In this document: piece by piece, positions 15,240-24,516 of the stretch
How the letters are laid out: each line of letters begins with the position of its first letter
How positions within the stretch are numbered: the stretch's first letter is position 1
NCBI RefSeq assembly: GCF_013487865.1
Contig: NZ_CP047409.1
Coordinates: forward strand, 1,550,001-1,614,000
DNA length: 64,000 nucleotides
Direction: 5' to 3'
Origin: Lactobacillus johnsonii
GTDB lineage: Bacteria > Bacillota > Bacilli > Lactobacillales > Lactobacillaceae
Notes under the pieces: model-generated
What the model was told of the DNA's origin: nothing
Database searches by the model: none
Seen by the model: only the letters and a program-made list of their open reading frames with translations
Made by a program: the position numbers and the translations under genes

Positions 15240-16085
15240 ATGAAAACAAATCAGTTTCTAGTACTACAAACTGATTTTGGCTTAAAAGATGGGGCTATTA
15301 GTGCCATGCACGGAGTAGCACATATGATTGCATCACATGTTATTGTGTCCGACTTAACTCATGAGATTCCGCCTTATGATATTTGGGCTGCGTCTTATCG
15401 TCTATATCAAACTATTAAGTATTGGCCAAAAGACACAACCTTTGTTTCAGTTGTTGATCCAGGAGTAGGATCTAACCGAAAAAGTATTGCTGCTAAGACT
15501 AAAAGCGGCCACTTCATCATTACGCCAGATAATGGTTCCTTAGCTCATGTTGCAACTTATATGGGGCTAGAAGAAGTACGAGAGATTGACGAACAAAAGA
15601 ATCGTCTTCCATATTCTTCAGAAAGTAACACTTTTCATGGTCGTGATATCTATACTTACAATGGGGCATTACTGGCTGAGGGAGAAAAATCTTTTGAAGA
15701 TTTAGGCGAAACATTAGATCCAACTTCGGTTGTTAAACTACCACTTACTGAGGCTAGTCTAGAAAAGGATCATCTACGCGGATCAATTGATGTTTTAGAT
15801 ATTCGCTTTGGTTCTTTATGGACTAATATTCCTTATGACCCAATTAAAAAGACGAATATTCAACGCGGTGATAAACTTACTGTTACTATTACTTATCAAG
15901 ACCAAGTTTATTATCATGATACAATACCTTTTGTCCGATCTTTTGCCGATGCATCAATCAATGATCCTTTAATCTATATTAATTCACTAGTTAATGTCGG
16001 CGTTGCCTTAAACCAAGCTTCATTTGCGGATACGTATAATATTGATACAGGAAATGATTGGAAAATTGATTTAATAAAAGAATAA
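15240..16085 (+). CDS. SAM hydroxide adenosyltransferase (SAM hydrolase, DUF62/SAM-AMT family)
   Basis: Related to fluorinase/chlorinase; non-halogenating members split S-adenosylmethionine into adenosine and methionine. The 281-residue protein starts at ATG 15240 behind a strong AGAGGAGG; an upstream in-frame ATG at 15138 lies inside the terminator and is not credible. Family blocks seen: LQTDFGLKDG with its conserved Asp, DLTHEIPPYD, VVDPGVGSNRK, TPDNGSL, FHGRDIY and near the end FVRSFAD. Fluorinase-specific insertions are not evident. It is the first gene of a four-gene unit with an ECF transporter, which suggests salvage of the product or the substrate. Confidence 0.85.
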   Translation: MKTNQFLVLQTDFGLKDGAISAMHGVAHMIASHVIVSDLTHEIPPYDIWAASYRLYQTIKYWPKDTTFVSVVDPGVGSNRKSIAAKTKSGHFIITPDNGSLAHVATYMGLEEVREIDEQKNRLPYSSESNTFHGRDIYTYNGALLAEGEKSFEDLGETLDPTSVVKLPLTEASLEKDHLRGSIDVLDIRFGSLWTNIPYDPIKKTNIQRGDKLTVTITYQDQVYYHDTIPFVRSFADASINDPLIYINSLVNVGVALNQASFADTYNIDTGNDWKIDLIKE

Positions 16086-16105
16086 TTTATTTACGGGGGA
16101 AAATT

Positions 16106-16663
16106 ATGAATAATCAAAAAGGCTTATCAGTAAAAAGTGTTGTTGCAATTGGTATTGGAGCTGCCATTTATGTTATTTTAGCTCGTTTCACATCAATTCC
16201 AACTGGTATTCCAAACACTAACATTGAAATCGTGTATCCATTTTTAGCATTGCTTGCAACCATTTATGGACCAGTTGTTGGTTTTTCAGTGGGATTCATT
16301 GGTCATGCCCTAAGTGATTTCTTAATGTATGGCCAAACTTGGTGGAGCTGGGTCCTTGCAACTGCTGTTCTAGGCTTAATTATCGGACTTTACGGCATGC
16401 GTCTTGATCTAGAGAACGGTGTTTTCACTACTAAACAAATGATTGGTTTTAATCTTGTCCAAATTATTGCTAATGTTGTTTCTTGGTTAATCATCGCTCC
16501 AGTTGGAGATATTTTGATTTACAGTGAACCTCAAAACAAAGTTTTCTTGCAAGGAGCAACTGCAACCATCACTAACTCAATCTCTATCCTTATTTTAGGA
16601 ACTATCTTGCTCAAAGCTTATGCAGCGACTAAAGTTAAAAAAGGTAGTTTACGTAGAGATTAA
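16106..16663 (+). CDS. ECF transporter substrate-binding S component (UPF0397 type)
   Basis: Membrane-embedded substrate-capturing subunit of 185 residues with about 5-6 helices. The N-terminus has the GIGAAIYVILARF pattern of UPF0397 proteins, followed by PNTNIEIVYPFLALLATIYGP and GFIGHALSDFL. It lies 20 bases behind the SAM hydrolase gene with a GGGGGA ribosome site and just before the fused ATPase gene and T component, so it is a dedicated (group I) ECF module. The substrate is not known from sequence. The neighbour suggests adenosine, methionine or a related sulfur or purine compound, but that is inference. Confidence 0.85.
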   Translation: MNNQKGLSVKSVVAIGIGAAIYVILARFTSIPTGIPNTNIEIVYPFLALLATIYGPVVGFSVGFIGHALSDFLMYGQTWWSWVLATAVLGLIIGLYGMRLDLENGVFTTKQMIGFNLVQIIANVVSWLIIAPVGDILIYSEPQNKVFLQGATATITNSISILILGTILLKAYAATKVKKGSLRRD

Positions 16664-16684
16664 TTATGAAAGGTTACTCAATTA

Positions 16685-18406
16685 ATGACAGAGCCTATTA
16701 TTGAATTTAAAGATTTTTCATTTAAATATAATAGCCAAGCAGAACCTACTCTTAAAAATATTAATTTGAAGATTAATAAAGGAGAAAAAATTCTTTTGGC
16801 TGGACCTTCAGGCAGCGGCAAATCCACAATTGGTCGCTGCCTTAATGGTCTTATTCCAAATATCGATCAAGGTGAAGTTGAAGGAAAATGTTTAGTGAAT
16901 GGAAAAGATATTACTAGCACAAGTCTTTTTGATTTTTCATTCACTACTTCAACTATCTTACAAGATGCTGATAGTCAATTCATTGGCTTAACAGTTGGTG
17001 AAGATATCGCTTTTGCTTTAGAAAATGACTGTCAACCTAAGAATAAAATGCATCAAACTGTAAACCAGTGGGCGGATGAATTAAAAATCAAAGAATTACT
17101 TACTCAATCTCCACAAAGTCTTTCTGGAGGCCAAAAGCAAATTGTTGCCTTAGCTGGAGTTTTAGTTGACGAGTCACCTATTTTATTATTCGATGAGCCA
17201 CTTGCTAATCTAGATCCCGCTTCTGGACTTAAAACGATGGAAATTATCGATAAAATCCAAAAGGAACTTAACTCAACAGTTATAATTATTGAACATCGAG
17301 TAGAAGAAGTTCTCAGTCAACCAATTGACAGAATAGTATTAGTAAATGATGGTACCATTGTTGCCGACCAGCCTACTAATCAGTTGCTCCACTCAAATAC
17401 CTTAGAAAAAATTGGTGTTAGAGAGCCACTATACCTAAAGGCCCTTACAGCTGCTAATATAAATCTAAGTTCTATTAAAGAATTAGCCAAAATATCAACC
17501 CTACCTGTTTCTGAACAAATTAGCGATAAATTAGCCACTTGGACTAAACAAACTAAAATCACCAAAAAAGAATCAGATAATTTACCATTATTAAAATTAG
17601 ATCACGTTGGCCATCAATACAGTAAAAATCAGCCCTATCCCTTAAAGGACGTTTCTACTACTATTAATCAAGGCGATTTTATTTCAATAGTTGGACAAAA
17701 TGGTGCAGGTAAAACTACCCTTTGCCGAACTATTTGTGGTTTTATCTCTAACGAAGGAAAAATCACTCTTAAGGGCCAAAATTTAAGTGACTTATCGATT
17801 AAAGAGAGGGCCAAAAAGATTGGTTATGTAATGCAAGATCCTAACCAAATGATTTCTCAAAAAATGATCTTTGATGAAATTGCTCTAGGTTTACGTTTAC
17901 GCAATGTTGATGAAGAAACAATTAAGCAAAAAGTTGACCAAACGTTGAAAATTTTTGGACTTTATCCCTTTAGACATTGGCCAATTTCCGCATTAAGTTT
18001 TGGGCAGAAAAAGCGTGTTACAATTGCTGCAATTTTGGTCTTAGAACCAGAGATTATTATTTTAGACGAGCCAACTGCCGGTCAAGACTGGAAGACCTAT
18101 ACGGAAATTATGGGCTTTTTAAAGCATCTAAACACTATGGGTAAAACAATCATTATTATCACCCATGATATGCACTTAATGCTTGAGTATACTAGTCGAT
18201 CTTTGGCATTTGCTAAGGGAAAATTAATTGCAGATACTACCCCAATTGAATTATTAACCAATCAAGATTTAATTAAAGAAGCCTCATTAAAACGAACTAG
18301 TTTTTATGACTTAGCAAAACATTATAACTTACCTGATCCAAATAAATTTGTGCAGGCTTATATTAATTTTGAACAACAAAACTGGAAGGATGAAGATTAT
18401 GAATGA
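16685..18406 (+). CDS. ECF transporter fused A1A2 ATPase (YkoD-like)
   Basis: 573 residues with two complete ABC ATPase halves. Half one: Walker A GPSGSGKST, signature LSGGQKQIVALAG, Walker B ILLFDEPLANLD, switch EHR. Half two: Walker A GQNGAGKTT, signature ALSFGQKKRVTIAA, Walker B IIILDEPTAGQD, switch THD. This is the layout of YkoD/CbiO-like fusions that energise ECF importers. It overlaps the T-component gene by eight bases, so the stoichiometry is probably kept by translational coupling. Confidence 0.92.
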   Translation: MTEPIIEFKDFSFKYNSQAEPTLKNINLKINKGEKILLAGPSGSGKSTIGRCLNGLIPNIDQGEVEGKCLVNGKDITSTSLFDFSFTTSTILQDADSQFIGLTVGEDIAFALENDCQPKNKMHQTVNQWADELKIKELLTQSPQSLSGGQKQIVALAGVLVDESPILLFDEPLANLDPASGLKTMEIIDKIQKELNSTVIIIEHRVEEVLSQPIDRIVLVNDGTIVADQPTNQLLHSNTLEKIGVREPLYLKALTAANINLSSIKELAKISTLPVSEQISDKLATWTKQTKITKKESDNLPLLKLDHVGHQYSKNQPYPLKDVSTTINQGDFISIVGQNGAGKTTLCRTICGFISNEGKITLKGQNLSDLSIKERAKKIGYVMQDPNQMISQKMIFDEIALGLRLRNVDEETIKQKVDQTLKIFGLYPFRHWPISALSFGQKKRVTIAAILVLEPEIIILDEPTAGQDWKTYTEIMGFLKHLNTMGKTIIIITHDMHLMLEYTSRSLAFAKGKLIADTTPIELLTNQDLIKEASLKRTSFYDLAKHYNLPDPNKFVQAYINFEQQNWKDEDYE

Positions 18407-19229
18407 TAGTAAAATTTTGGGCTACCAGCCAGGTAATAGTTTTATTCATGCTCTCAATGCTACTACAAAGATGATCTTTTTAATTCTGGTTTCCATTGCT
18501 TGTATGGTTACCTATGATACTCGCTTCTTGATTGCTATCTGTATCCTATCCTTAATTTTGTTAAAAGTTGCTGGTATCAAGTGGAAGCAAGTTTCTTTTA
18601 TTGTTAAATTCATTATTGTTTTTGCCATTATTAATATCATCGCTGTTTTTATTTTTCAACCAACTTATGGTGAGACGCTCTACCATTCAAAAACGGTTCT
18701 AATCAATGCAGGATACTTCACTTTAACTGCACAGGAACTATTTTATTTATTTAACGTAATTTTGAAGTATATCTGTTCTATCCCCTTAGTTCTACTCTTT
18801 TTATTAACTACTAATCCTAGTAAATTTGCAGCTAGTCTAAATAAAATTGGAGTTAGTTATAAAGTCGCCTATGCTGTTTCCTTGGCATTGCGCTATATAC
18901 CTAATATTCAAGAAAGTTACTGGTCAATTTCCGCAGCTCAACAAGCAAGAGGAAATGAACTTTCTAAAAAAGCTTCTCTTGGAAAAAGAATTCATGGAAC
19001 TTTAAATATTGTTACCCCACTTATTTTTTCAAGTCTTGATCGTATTGATACAATTAGTACCGCAATGCAGCTTAGACGATTCGGTTCTAAAAAGAAACGT
19101 ACCTGGTATGTGGCAGAAAATTTTAACTTAGCTGATTATCTAGTTACTACTCTAGCCTTCATTCTTGTGCTAGTTGTCATTTTGCTCTTTAAAGTTAACT
19201 CAGGACGTTTCTATAATCCTTTTGTATAA
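18399..19229 (+). CDS. ECF transporter transmembrane T component (CbiQ/EcfT family)
   Basis: A 276-residue membrane protein with five to six helices linking S component and ATPase. The two coupling motifs of EcfT are visible as SAAQQARGNELSK and TAMQLRRFGSKKKR (A-R-G and related arginines). I take ATG 18399 (ATGAATGA overlap with the ATPase stop) with GGAAGG nine bases upstream, rather than upstream in-frame starts buried in the ATPase gene. It is the last gene of the unit; BI-1 follows after 62 bases with its own ribosome site. Confidence 0.88.
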   Translation: MNDSKILGYQPGNSFIHALNATTKMIFLILVSIACMVTYDTRFLIAICILSLILLKVAGIKWKQVSFIVKFIIVFAIINIIAVFIFQPTYGETLYHSKTVLINAGYFTLTAQELFYLFNVILKYICSIPLVLLFLLTTNPSKFAASLNKIGVSYKVAYAVSLALRYIPNIQESYWSISAAQQARGNELSKKASLGKRIHGTLNIVTPLIFSSLDRIDTISTAMQLRRFGSKKKRTWYVAENFNLADYLVTTLAFILVLVVILLFKVNSGRFYNPFV

Positions 19230-19291
19230 AAGTTTCTTTTAGTGCAAAGATAAGTTAAAATATACTAATAAAAAGAAAGAGGGAGAGCTTT

Positions 19292-20005
19292 ATGAATAAC
19301 TTTTCACAAGAACCAGAACGCCGTACAATTGTCGACGTAACTGGCTTAAATAGATTCTTAAGCAGAATGTACGGCATGATGACCATTGCTGTTTTAGTAT
19401 CTGCCTTAAGTGCTTACTTAACAATGACTGTCTTTAGAACACAAGTTATGACTTTATTTGCCAGCAATCCAGCTATGACTTGGATTTTATTGTTAGTTCC
19501 ACTTGCTTTAACTTTTGGAATTAGTTTTAGAGCAACAAGAAATCCGGTGGCAAGCTTTGTAATGCTAATAATCATGGCAATTGTTTATGGAGTTGAGCTT
19601 TCATTAATTGCTGGTGCTTACACTGGGCGCAGCATTGCTTCTGCATTCGTAGCTTCTTCTACTGTATTCATTACAATGTCTGTAATTGGTACCACAACTA
19701 AAAAGAACTTAAATAATTTGGGATCATATGCTTCTGCAGCTTTAATCGGATTAATTGTTGCAATGCTAATCAACATGTTCTTAAGAAATCCAATGGTTTC
19801 TTACATTTTCTCATTTATTGCAGTTATCATCTTTACTATTTTAACTGCTTGGGATGCACAAAGAATGAAGCAAATCTACGAAAACTACAGTGGTCAAGTT
19901 TCTGTTGACGGCTTGGCAGTTGCGGGTGCTTTAGCACTTTACTTAGATTTCGTTAACTTATTCTTACAATTCTTACAAATCTTTGGATTTAGCGATAGAA
20001 ATTAA
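19292..20005 (+). CDS. Bax inhibitor-1 (BI-1)/YccA-family membrane protein
   Basis: 237 residues with seven predicted membrane helices and the family ends: MTIAVLVSALSAY at the first helix, LTAWDAQRMKQIY after the sixth and LYLDFVNLFLQFLQIFG at the seventh. Bacterial members such as YetJ act as pH-sensitive calcium leak channels and others interact with membrane proteases, but no role is established for lactobacilli. A GGGAGAG ribosome site precedes ATG 19292 and a strong terminator follows, so it is probably expressed alone or with the ECF genes. Confidence 0.9.
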   Translation: MNNFSQEPERRTIVDVTGLNRFLSRMYGMMTIAVLVSALSAYLTMTVFRTQVMTLFASNPAMTWILLLVPLALTFGISFRATRNPVASFVMLIIMAIVYGVELSLIAGAYTGRSIASAFVASSTVFITMSVIGTTTKKNLNNLGSYASAALIGLIVAMLINMFLRNPMVSYIFSFIAVIIFTILTAWDAQRMKQIYENYSGQVSVDGLAVAGALALYLDFVNLFLQFLQIFGFSDRN

Positions 20006-20015
20006 TATTCTACTT

Positions 20016-20065
20016 AAAAAGCTACTAAATCTTGGTGTTGAAACCTTGATTTAGTAGCTTTTTTT
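20016..20065 (+). terminator. Terminator of the BI-1 family gene
   Basis: Arms AAGCTACTAAATC and GATTTAGTAGCTT with a TTTTTTT tail. The convergent glycosyltransferase gene ends just behind it, so it may act on both strands. Confidence 0.85.
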
Positions 20066-20080
20066 GGTTTGCATTATTTA

Positions 20081-22108
20081 TCACTCAATTTTGCCAATAA
20101 TTTCATTCTCATAAGTTTGATCATGAACTGCTTCAATATTTTCATCAAAATTAAATTCGGCCGTATGCTTATTTTCAAGTTTAACTTTATGAGTAGCACC
20201 CATCTTGAACCATTCATATTCTGAATCAATATGTCCCAAATCTATTAACTGATTATTTAAATCTTGGAGATCATCTACAATTACCTTAGCTGTTGGCCCA
20301 AGCATTAACAAAATTAATCTCTCTTCTGCATTTTCTCGAATCATTTGTTCTATTTTTCTAATCTTTTGGTATGCATTCTTTGATGGAGCAATAATTCTTT
20401 TAATTGATTTAGTATTAGCAAATAGATCGTTTCCTAATCCTGAACGTGTAAAATTTCCTTCAACGATTAAGATATCTTTATCTTTCCAAATTTGTTTGAG
20501 TTTATCAAACCAGTGTGCACTTTTAGATTTATCAATTCGATCAATGTATGGTCTTGAAATAAAAGTATTACTATAAATATTTTCTGTTTTTTCTATTTCT
20601 TTTAGAAGATGCTGATTGTTAAAAAAGAAATTAGTTTCGTAAAAATCTTTTGTGTATTGACCATAATCCTCTAAACTTTCAAATACATCTGGAAGGGTTA
20701 CATCGCATTTATTATTACCGCCCGCAAAAAGTATCTGTTTTAATTTTCTCGACAGATCCTTATTATATGCTTGATAAGTAATACCCTTTCCATTAATCAA
20801 ACTCAATTCTCCATCCCCAAAACGAATAATGGACTTTTTCTCATTAATAAGTCGATCTAGCGATTCATCCATTCCTCTGACATGTATATTAAAAAGCTGA
20901 GGAACGAATTGTTGAGTGATACTCTTTCCTACTTTCTGAATTCTATTAGCCATCTCATTAATTTGATCGTCTTCAAATACTTGATAGTGCTCATAATCTA
21001 ATTTTTTAGATTGTGATGAACTAAAAGATAAAATAGGAACTTGGCGATGTACAATCCGATCGAGCACCATTTTATTTTTATCACCATAATTAATATCAAG
21101 GTAAACGGTGCACATATTAATAAGCTCAATTTGTTTTTTAGCCGTAACACTTGGATATATAGTGACGTTATCATATTGAGATAAATGACTTAATAAAAAA
21201 GCAACTGGAGTAAATGCTGCAATACTAAAGTGAATATTAGGTAATTTTTTTACTAGCTCTTCTAAATTTTGAATTTCAGCAACATTCGTAAATGTATAGG
21301 CCTCTCCGTCAAAGGTCTTATCATAATAATTGTCATTTAATTCAAAGTTTCTGAAAACAATTTTTGACCACTCTAAATTGTGATATTCCCACCATTTCTC
21401 TCTTAGTTCAGTTGTATCAGTAATGTTAAATGGCTTATCTCGCTCAGTAAAATGAATAATAGCAGGTTCTTTTATATGATCAAAGAATGCATAGAAACTG
21501 TCTTTATCATTCCAATAACTTTTTCTCTCATAGCCAATTTGATAATTATATTTTGGATTTAGCTTTCCATAATTCTGCGCAAATCCTTCATTCATCATAA
21601 CCTGAGTATTATTTAGATTATATCTCTTTCCTAAATCCAATAATTGATTTCCAATATTGTTGTTATGCCAAAATCTATTATTGATTAATAAGACCCCTGA
21701 ATTAAATTGATCAGGATTAAAGTAGTCCACTACAGTATACAAAGGCCTATTTTCAATATTAGTTTCAAAAAGCTGATCTAAATTTTGGTCCACAATTACA
21801 TCACTATCTAAATAAAGAACTTTATCTTCTTTAATTAATTCTGGAATCAAAAATTTGCCATATACCATCTTAGAAATTCGATTTTCAGGATTTGGCATAT
21901 CTTTAAAACGACTAAGATCAATTTTTAAATCGATAACTTCTGAGTTTAGCCTTTTTAAATATTGATTAATATTCATAAACCACTCATGCGGAATATCGGG
22001 ATTAATAATATAGGTTTTGATATCTTGATTATGCGCATAGATTGACTTTAAAGTTGTCTCTACTTTATCAATCCAGCCATAGTCTACACTTAAAGCAATT
22101 GTCTTCAT
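20081..22108 (-). CDS. Dual-domain glycosyltransferase (GT8 + DUF1792), copy 2
   Basis: 675 residues. N-terminal GT8 domain (about 1-270) with a DSDVIVD metal/nucleotide-sugar site; a middle segment (about 280-410) resembling accessory glycosyltransferase modules; and a C-terminal DUF1792/GT-D domain (about 410-625) with MDESLDRLI and RFGDGELSLI. GT8 and DUF1792 enzymes extend O-glycans on serine-rich repeat adhesins. Its ATG overlaps the stop of copy 1 (TAATG). The last 125 residues are nearly identical to copy 1 while the N-terminal half differs, so the two may add different sugars. Confidence 0.87.
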   Translation of the reverse strand: MKTIALSVDYGWIDKVETTLKSIYAHNQDIKTYIINPDIPHEWFMNINQYLKRLNSEVIDLKIDLSRFKDMPNPENRISKMVYGKFLIPELIKEDKVLYLDSDVIVDQNLDQLFETNIENRPLYTVVDYFNPDQFNSGVLLINNRFWHNNNIGNQLLDLGKRYNLNNTQVMMNEGFAQNYGKLNPKYNYQIGYERKSYWNDKDSFYAFFDHIKEPAIIHFTERDKPFNITDTTELREKWWEYHNLEWSKIVFRNFELNDNYYDKTFDGEAYTFTNVAEIQNLEELVKKLPNIHFSIAAFTPVAFLLSHLSQYDNVTIYPSVTAKKQIELINMCTVYLDINYGDKNKMVLDRIVHRQVPILSFSSSQSKKLDYEHYQVFEDDQINEMANRIQKVGKSITQQFVPQLFNIHVRGMDESLDRLINEKKSIIRFGDGELSLINGKGITYQAYNKDLSRKLKQILFAGGNNKCDVTLPDVFESLEDYGQYTKDFYETNFFFNNQHLLKEIEKTENIYSNTFISRPYIDRIDKSKSAHWFDKLKQIWKDKDILIVEGNFTRSGLGNDLFANTKSIKRIIAPSKNAYQKIRKIEQMIRENAEERLILLMLGPTAKVIVDDLQDLNNQLIDLGHIDSEYEWFKMGATHKVKLENKHTAEFNFDENIEAVHDQTYENEIIGKIE

Positions 22109-22482
22109 TATTCAATCTTCCCAATAATTTCATTTTCATAAGCTTTATCATGAACAGCATTAATATTTTCATCAAAATTAAACTCTGCAGTATGCTTATT
22201 TTTAAGCTTAACTTTATGAGTAGCTCCCATCTTGAACCATTCATATTCTGAATCAATATGTCCCAAATCAATGATTTGATTCTCTAAATCTTGCAAATCA
22301 TCTACAATTACTTTAGCTGTTGGCCCGAGCATCAACAAAATCAATCTATCTTCTGCATTTTCTCGAATCATTTGTTCTATTTCGCTAATCTTTTGGTAAG
22401 CATTCTTTGATGGAGCAATAATTCTTTTAATTGATTTAGTATTAGCGAATAAATCATTTCCCACTCCCGAACGCGTTAGTGC
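20084..22482 (-). repeat. Tandem duplication with conserved 3' ends (20084-20455 and 22111-22482)
   Basis: The final roughly 370 bases of the two glycosyltransferase genes are close to identical, including long exact runs, while the 5' halves are clearly diverged. This suggests gene conversion or a selective constraint on the C-terminal part. Confidence 0.75.
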
Positions 22483-24126
22483 TCCCTCTACTATTAGCAG
22501 ATTACGACCACTCCAAAGTTGTTTTAATTTATCAAAGTATGCTGCACTTTTACTTTTATCAAACAAATCAATGTATGGTCTTGAAATAAAAGTTGAACCA
22601 TACCAATTACCAGTCTGTCCAATTTCTTTTAAGAAACTTTCATTATTTGGAAAGAAGGATGTTTTGTAGAATGATTGAGTAAAATCTTGATAACGCTCTG
22701 GTTTGGTAAAGATATCCGGTAAACAAACCAAGGTATTATTAACTTGACCCCGCAAAATAATATCTTTTAGTCGCTTGGCAAGTTCTGAATCATATGTTTG
22801 ATAGGGAATTGAGGCTCCTCTAATTAAATCAAATTCGCCATCCCCAAAGCGAATCACAGATTTATTATCTTGCAAAATCAAGTTTAAGGATTCATCCATA
22901 TCTTTTACTCTAATATTATATTTTGGAGCATTAGTTTTGACCGTCTCTTTAATCGCTTCTGCCATTTCATCAATTTGATTATCCGAAAAGACTTGATAAT
23001 TATCATAATCCAAATTTTGAGACTTAGTCTGATCAAAAGAAAAGATAGGTACCCTTCTCTTCATAATTCTTTCAATTATTTCATCAGCTTTAGGACCATA
23101 ATTGATATCTAAATAAATATCTGCTTCATTTATTTCTCTATCCAAAATTTTTCCTATAATAGTTGGGAAAAGTCTCACATTATCATATTGTGTTAATTTC
23201 AATAAAAGAAAAGCCATAGGCGTATACGCAGCAATATCGAATCTTATATTTGGCAATTTTTGAATCAATTGCTCAATATTTTCGGTTTCAGCCAAACGAG
23301 TAAACAAAAACGCCTCTCCATCAAAAGACAAATCTTTAATCTTGCTCTTATCAAAATTACTATACTTAGAAATAATTTCTGACCACTCTAATCTTCTATA
23401 ATGCCACCATTTCTCTCGCAGGCTACCAACAGAAACCATATTAAATGGCTTGTCTTCAGTAATAAAGTGGATTATTTTGGGTTTTTTAACTTTATCAAGA
23501 AATTGTGTAGTTTTTTGCAAATTTAACCAAAAAGCTGCTCTTTCGAAACCAATTTGGTAATTATAAGATGGATCTAATTCTTGAATTTTATTTTTAAATA
23601 CTTCATTGATAACAGTTTGATCACCATTTCGAAGATGAGTATCTTTTGCTTTCTCTAAAAGGCTAGAAACTATGTTACTTTCTCTCCACTTTTTATTATT
23701 AATCAATAACATTCCTGAATTAAATTCTGAAGGAACTTGGTAGTCACGCACACCCCAAACCCATTTATTTTCTAAATCAATATTAAATAATTCATCTAAA
23801 TTGGCATTCACAATTATATCACAATCTAAATATAGTACTTTATCTTCTTTAATTAATTCAGGAATTAGTATTCTCGCAAAGGCAATATTTTTAATTCCTT
23901 TAAAAGAAGAATTAACGTCATTTAAATATGCCTGATCAATTTTTTTATCTACAATTCGTGACCCTATTTGACTGAGATATTGATTCAAATTAATGAACCA
24001 TTCGTGTGGAATATCAGGATTGATAACATAGATTTTTACTTTTTGATTATGATAAATAATTGATTTAATTGTTGTTTCAATTTTATCTAAAAATCCATAA
24101 TCTCCATTTAATACAATTATTTTCAA
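22108..24126 (-). CDS. Dual-domain glycosyltransferase (GT8 + DUF1792), copy 1
   Basis: 672 residues, same layout as the next gene: GT8 with DCDIIVN site (about residue 98), middle segment, DUF1792 with MDESLNLIL and RFGDGEFDLIRG. I place the start at TTG 24126 (LKIIVLNGDYG, aligning with MKTIALSVDYG of copy 2) with GAGTG six bases upstream; a GTG at 24135 is the alternative. It lies downstream of the decayed serine-rich adhesin in the same direction, the order expected for dedicated adhesin glycosylation genes. No accessory Sec genes (secA2/secY2/asp) are in the window. Confidence 0.87.
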   Translation of the reverse strand: MKIIVLNGDYGFLDKIETTIKSIIYHNQKVKIYVINPDIPHEWFINLNQYLSQIGSRIVDKKIDQAYLNDVNSSFKGIKNIAFARILIPELIKEDKVLYLDCDIIVNANLDELFNIDLENKWVWGVRDYQVPSEFNSGMLLINNKKWRESNIVSSLLEKAKDTHLRNGDQTVINEVFKNKIQELDPSYNYQIGFERAAFWLNLQKTTQFLDKVKKPKIIHFITEDKPFNMVSVGSLREKWWHYRRLEWSEIISKYSNFDKSKIKDLSFDGEAFLFTRLAETENIEQLIQKLPNIRFDIAAYTPMAFLLLKLTQYDNVRLFPTIIGKILDREINEADIYLDINYGPKADEIIERIMKRRVPIFSFDQTKSQNLDYDNYQVFSDNQIDEMAEAIKETVKTNAPKYNIRVKDMDESLNLILQDNKSVIRFGDGEFDLIRGASIPYQTYDSELAKRLKDIILRGQVNNTLVCLPDIFTKPERYQDFTQSFYKTSFFPNNESFLKEIGQTGNWYGSTFISRPYIDLFDKSKSAAYFDKLKQLWSGRNLLIVEGALTRSGVGNDLFANTKSIKRIIAPSKNAYQKISEIEQMIRENAEDRLILLMLGPTAKVIVDDLQDLENQIIDLGHIDSEYEWFKMGATHKVKLKNKHTAEFNFDENINAVHDKAYENEIIGKIE

Positions 24127-24135
24127 ACTTATCAC

Positions 24136-24516
24136 TCATTTCCGCCATATTTAAACATCTAACTTTTACAAATTGTATAATATTATCTACTAAAAATACA
24201 TTATATAACATTTATATTCTATTTTCCCCTAATCAGCTAATTCATTCAAAATAAGTTTCAACATGTAAAAGAAAATAGATCAATAGCTAATCTATACCTA
24301 CGTGACTTCTCATTAAAGTTATAGTTTTTCATTTCTTTATCAATTAAGAGAGAGGATTAGCATGGTTATCCTATTTTTACATTTATCTCCGGAACTATGA
24401 CTTGGTACAATTCACCATTTGATTTAGTTAAATTTCTATGCGTAAACTCAGAAGTCTCTTCTCTCACACATCGCATTACCACTATCGTTAACGATATCTG
24501 CATTTCAACAGACTTA
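24136..24516. other. Intergenic region between glycosyltransferase and adhesin remnant
   Basis: About 380 AT-rich bases. It probably holds the promoter of the glycosyltransferase pair. A 36-codon minus-strand frame (ending NVKIG at 24366) has no recognisable relative. I see no RNA gene and no clear terminator. Confidence 0.5.
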
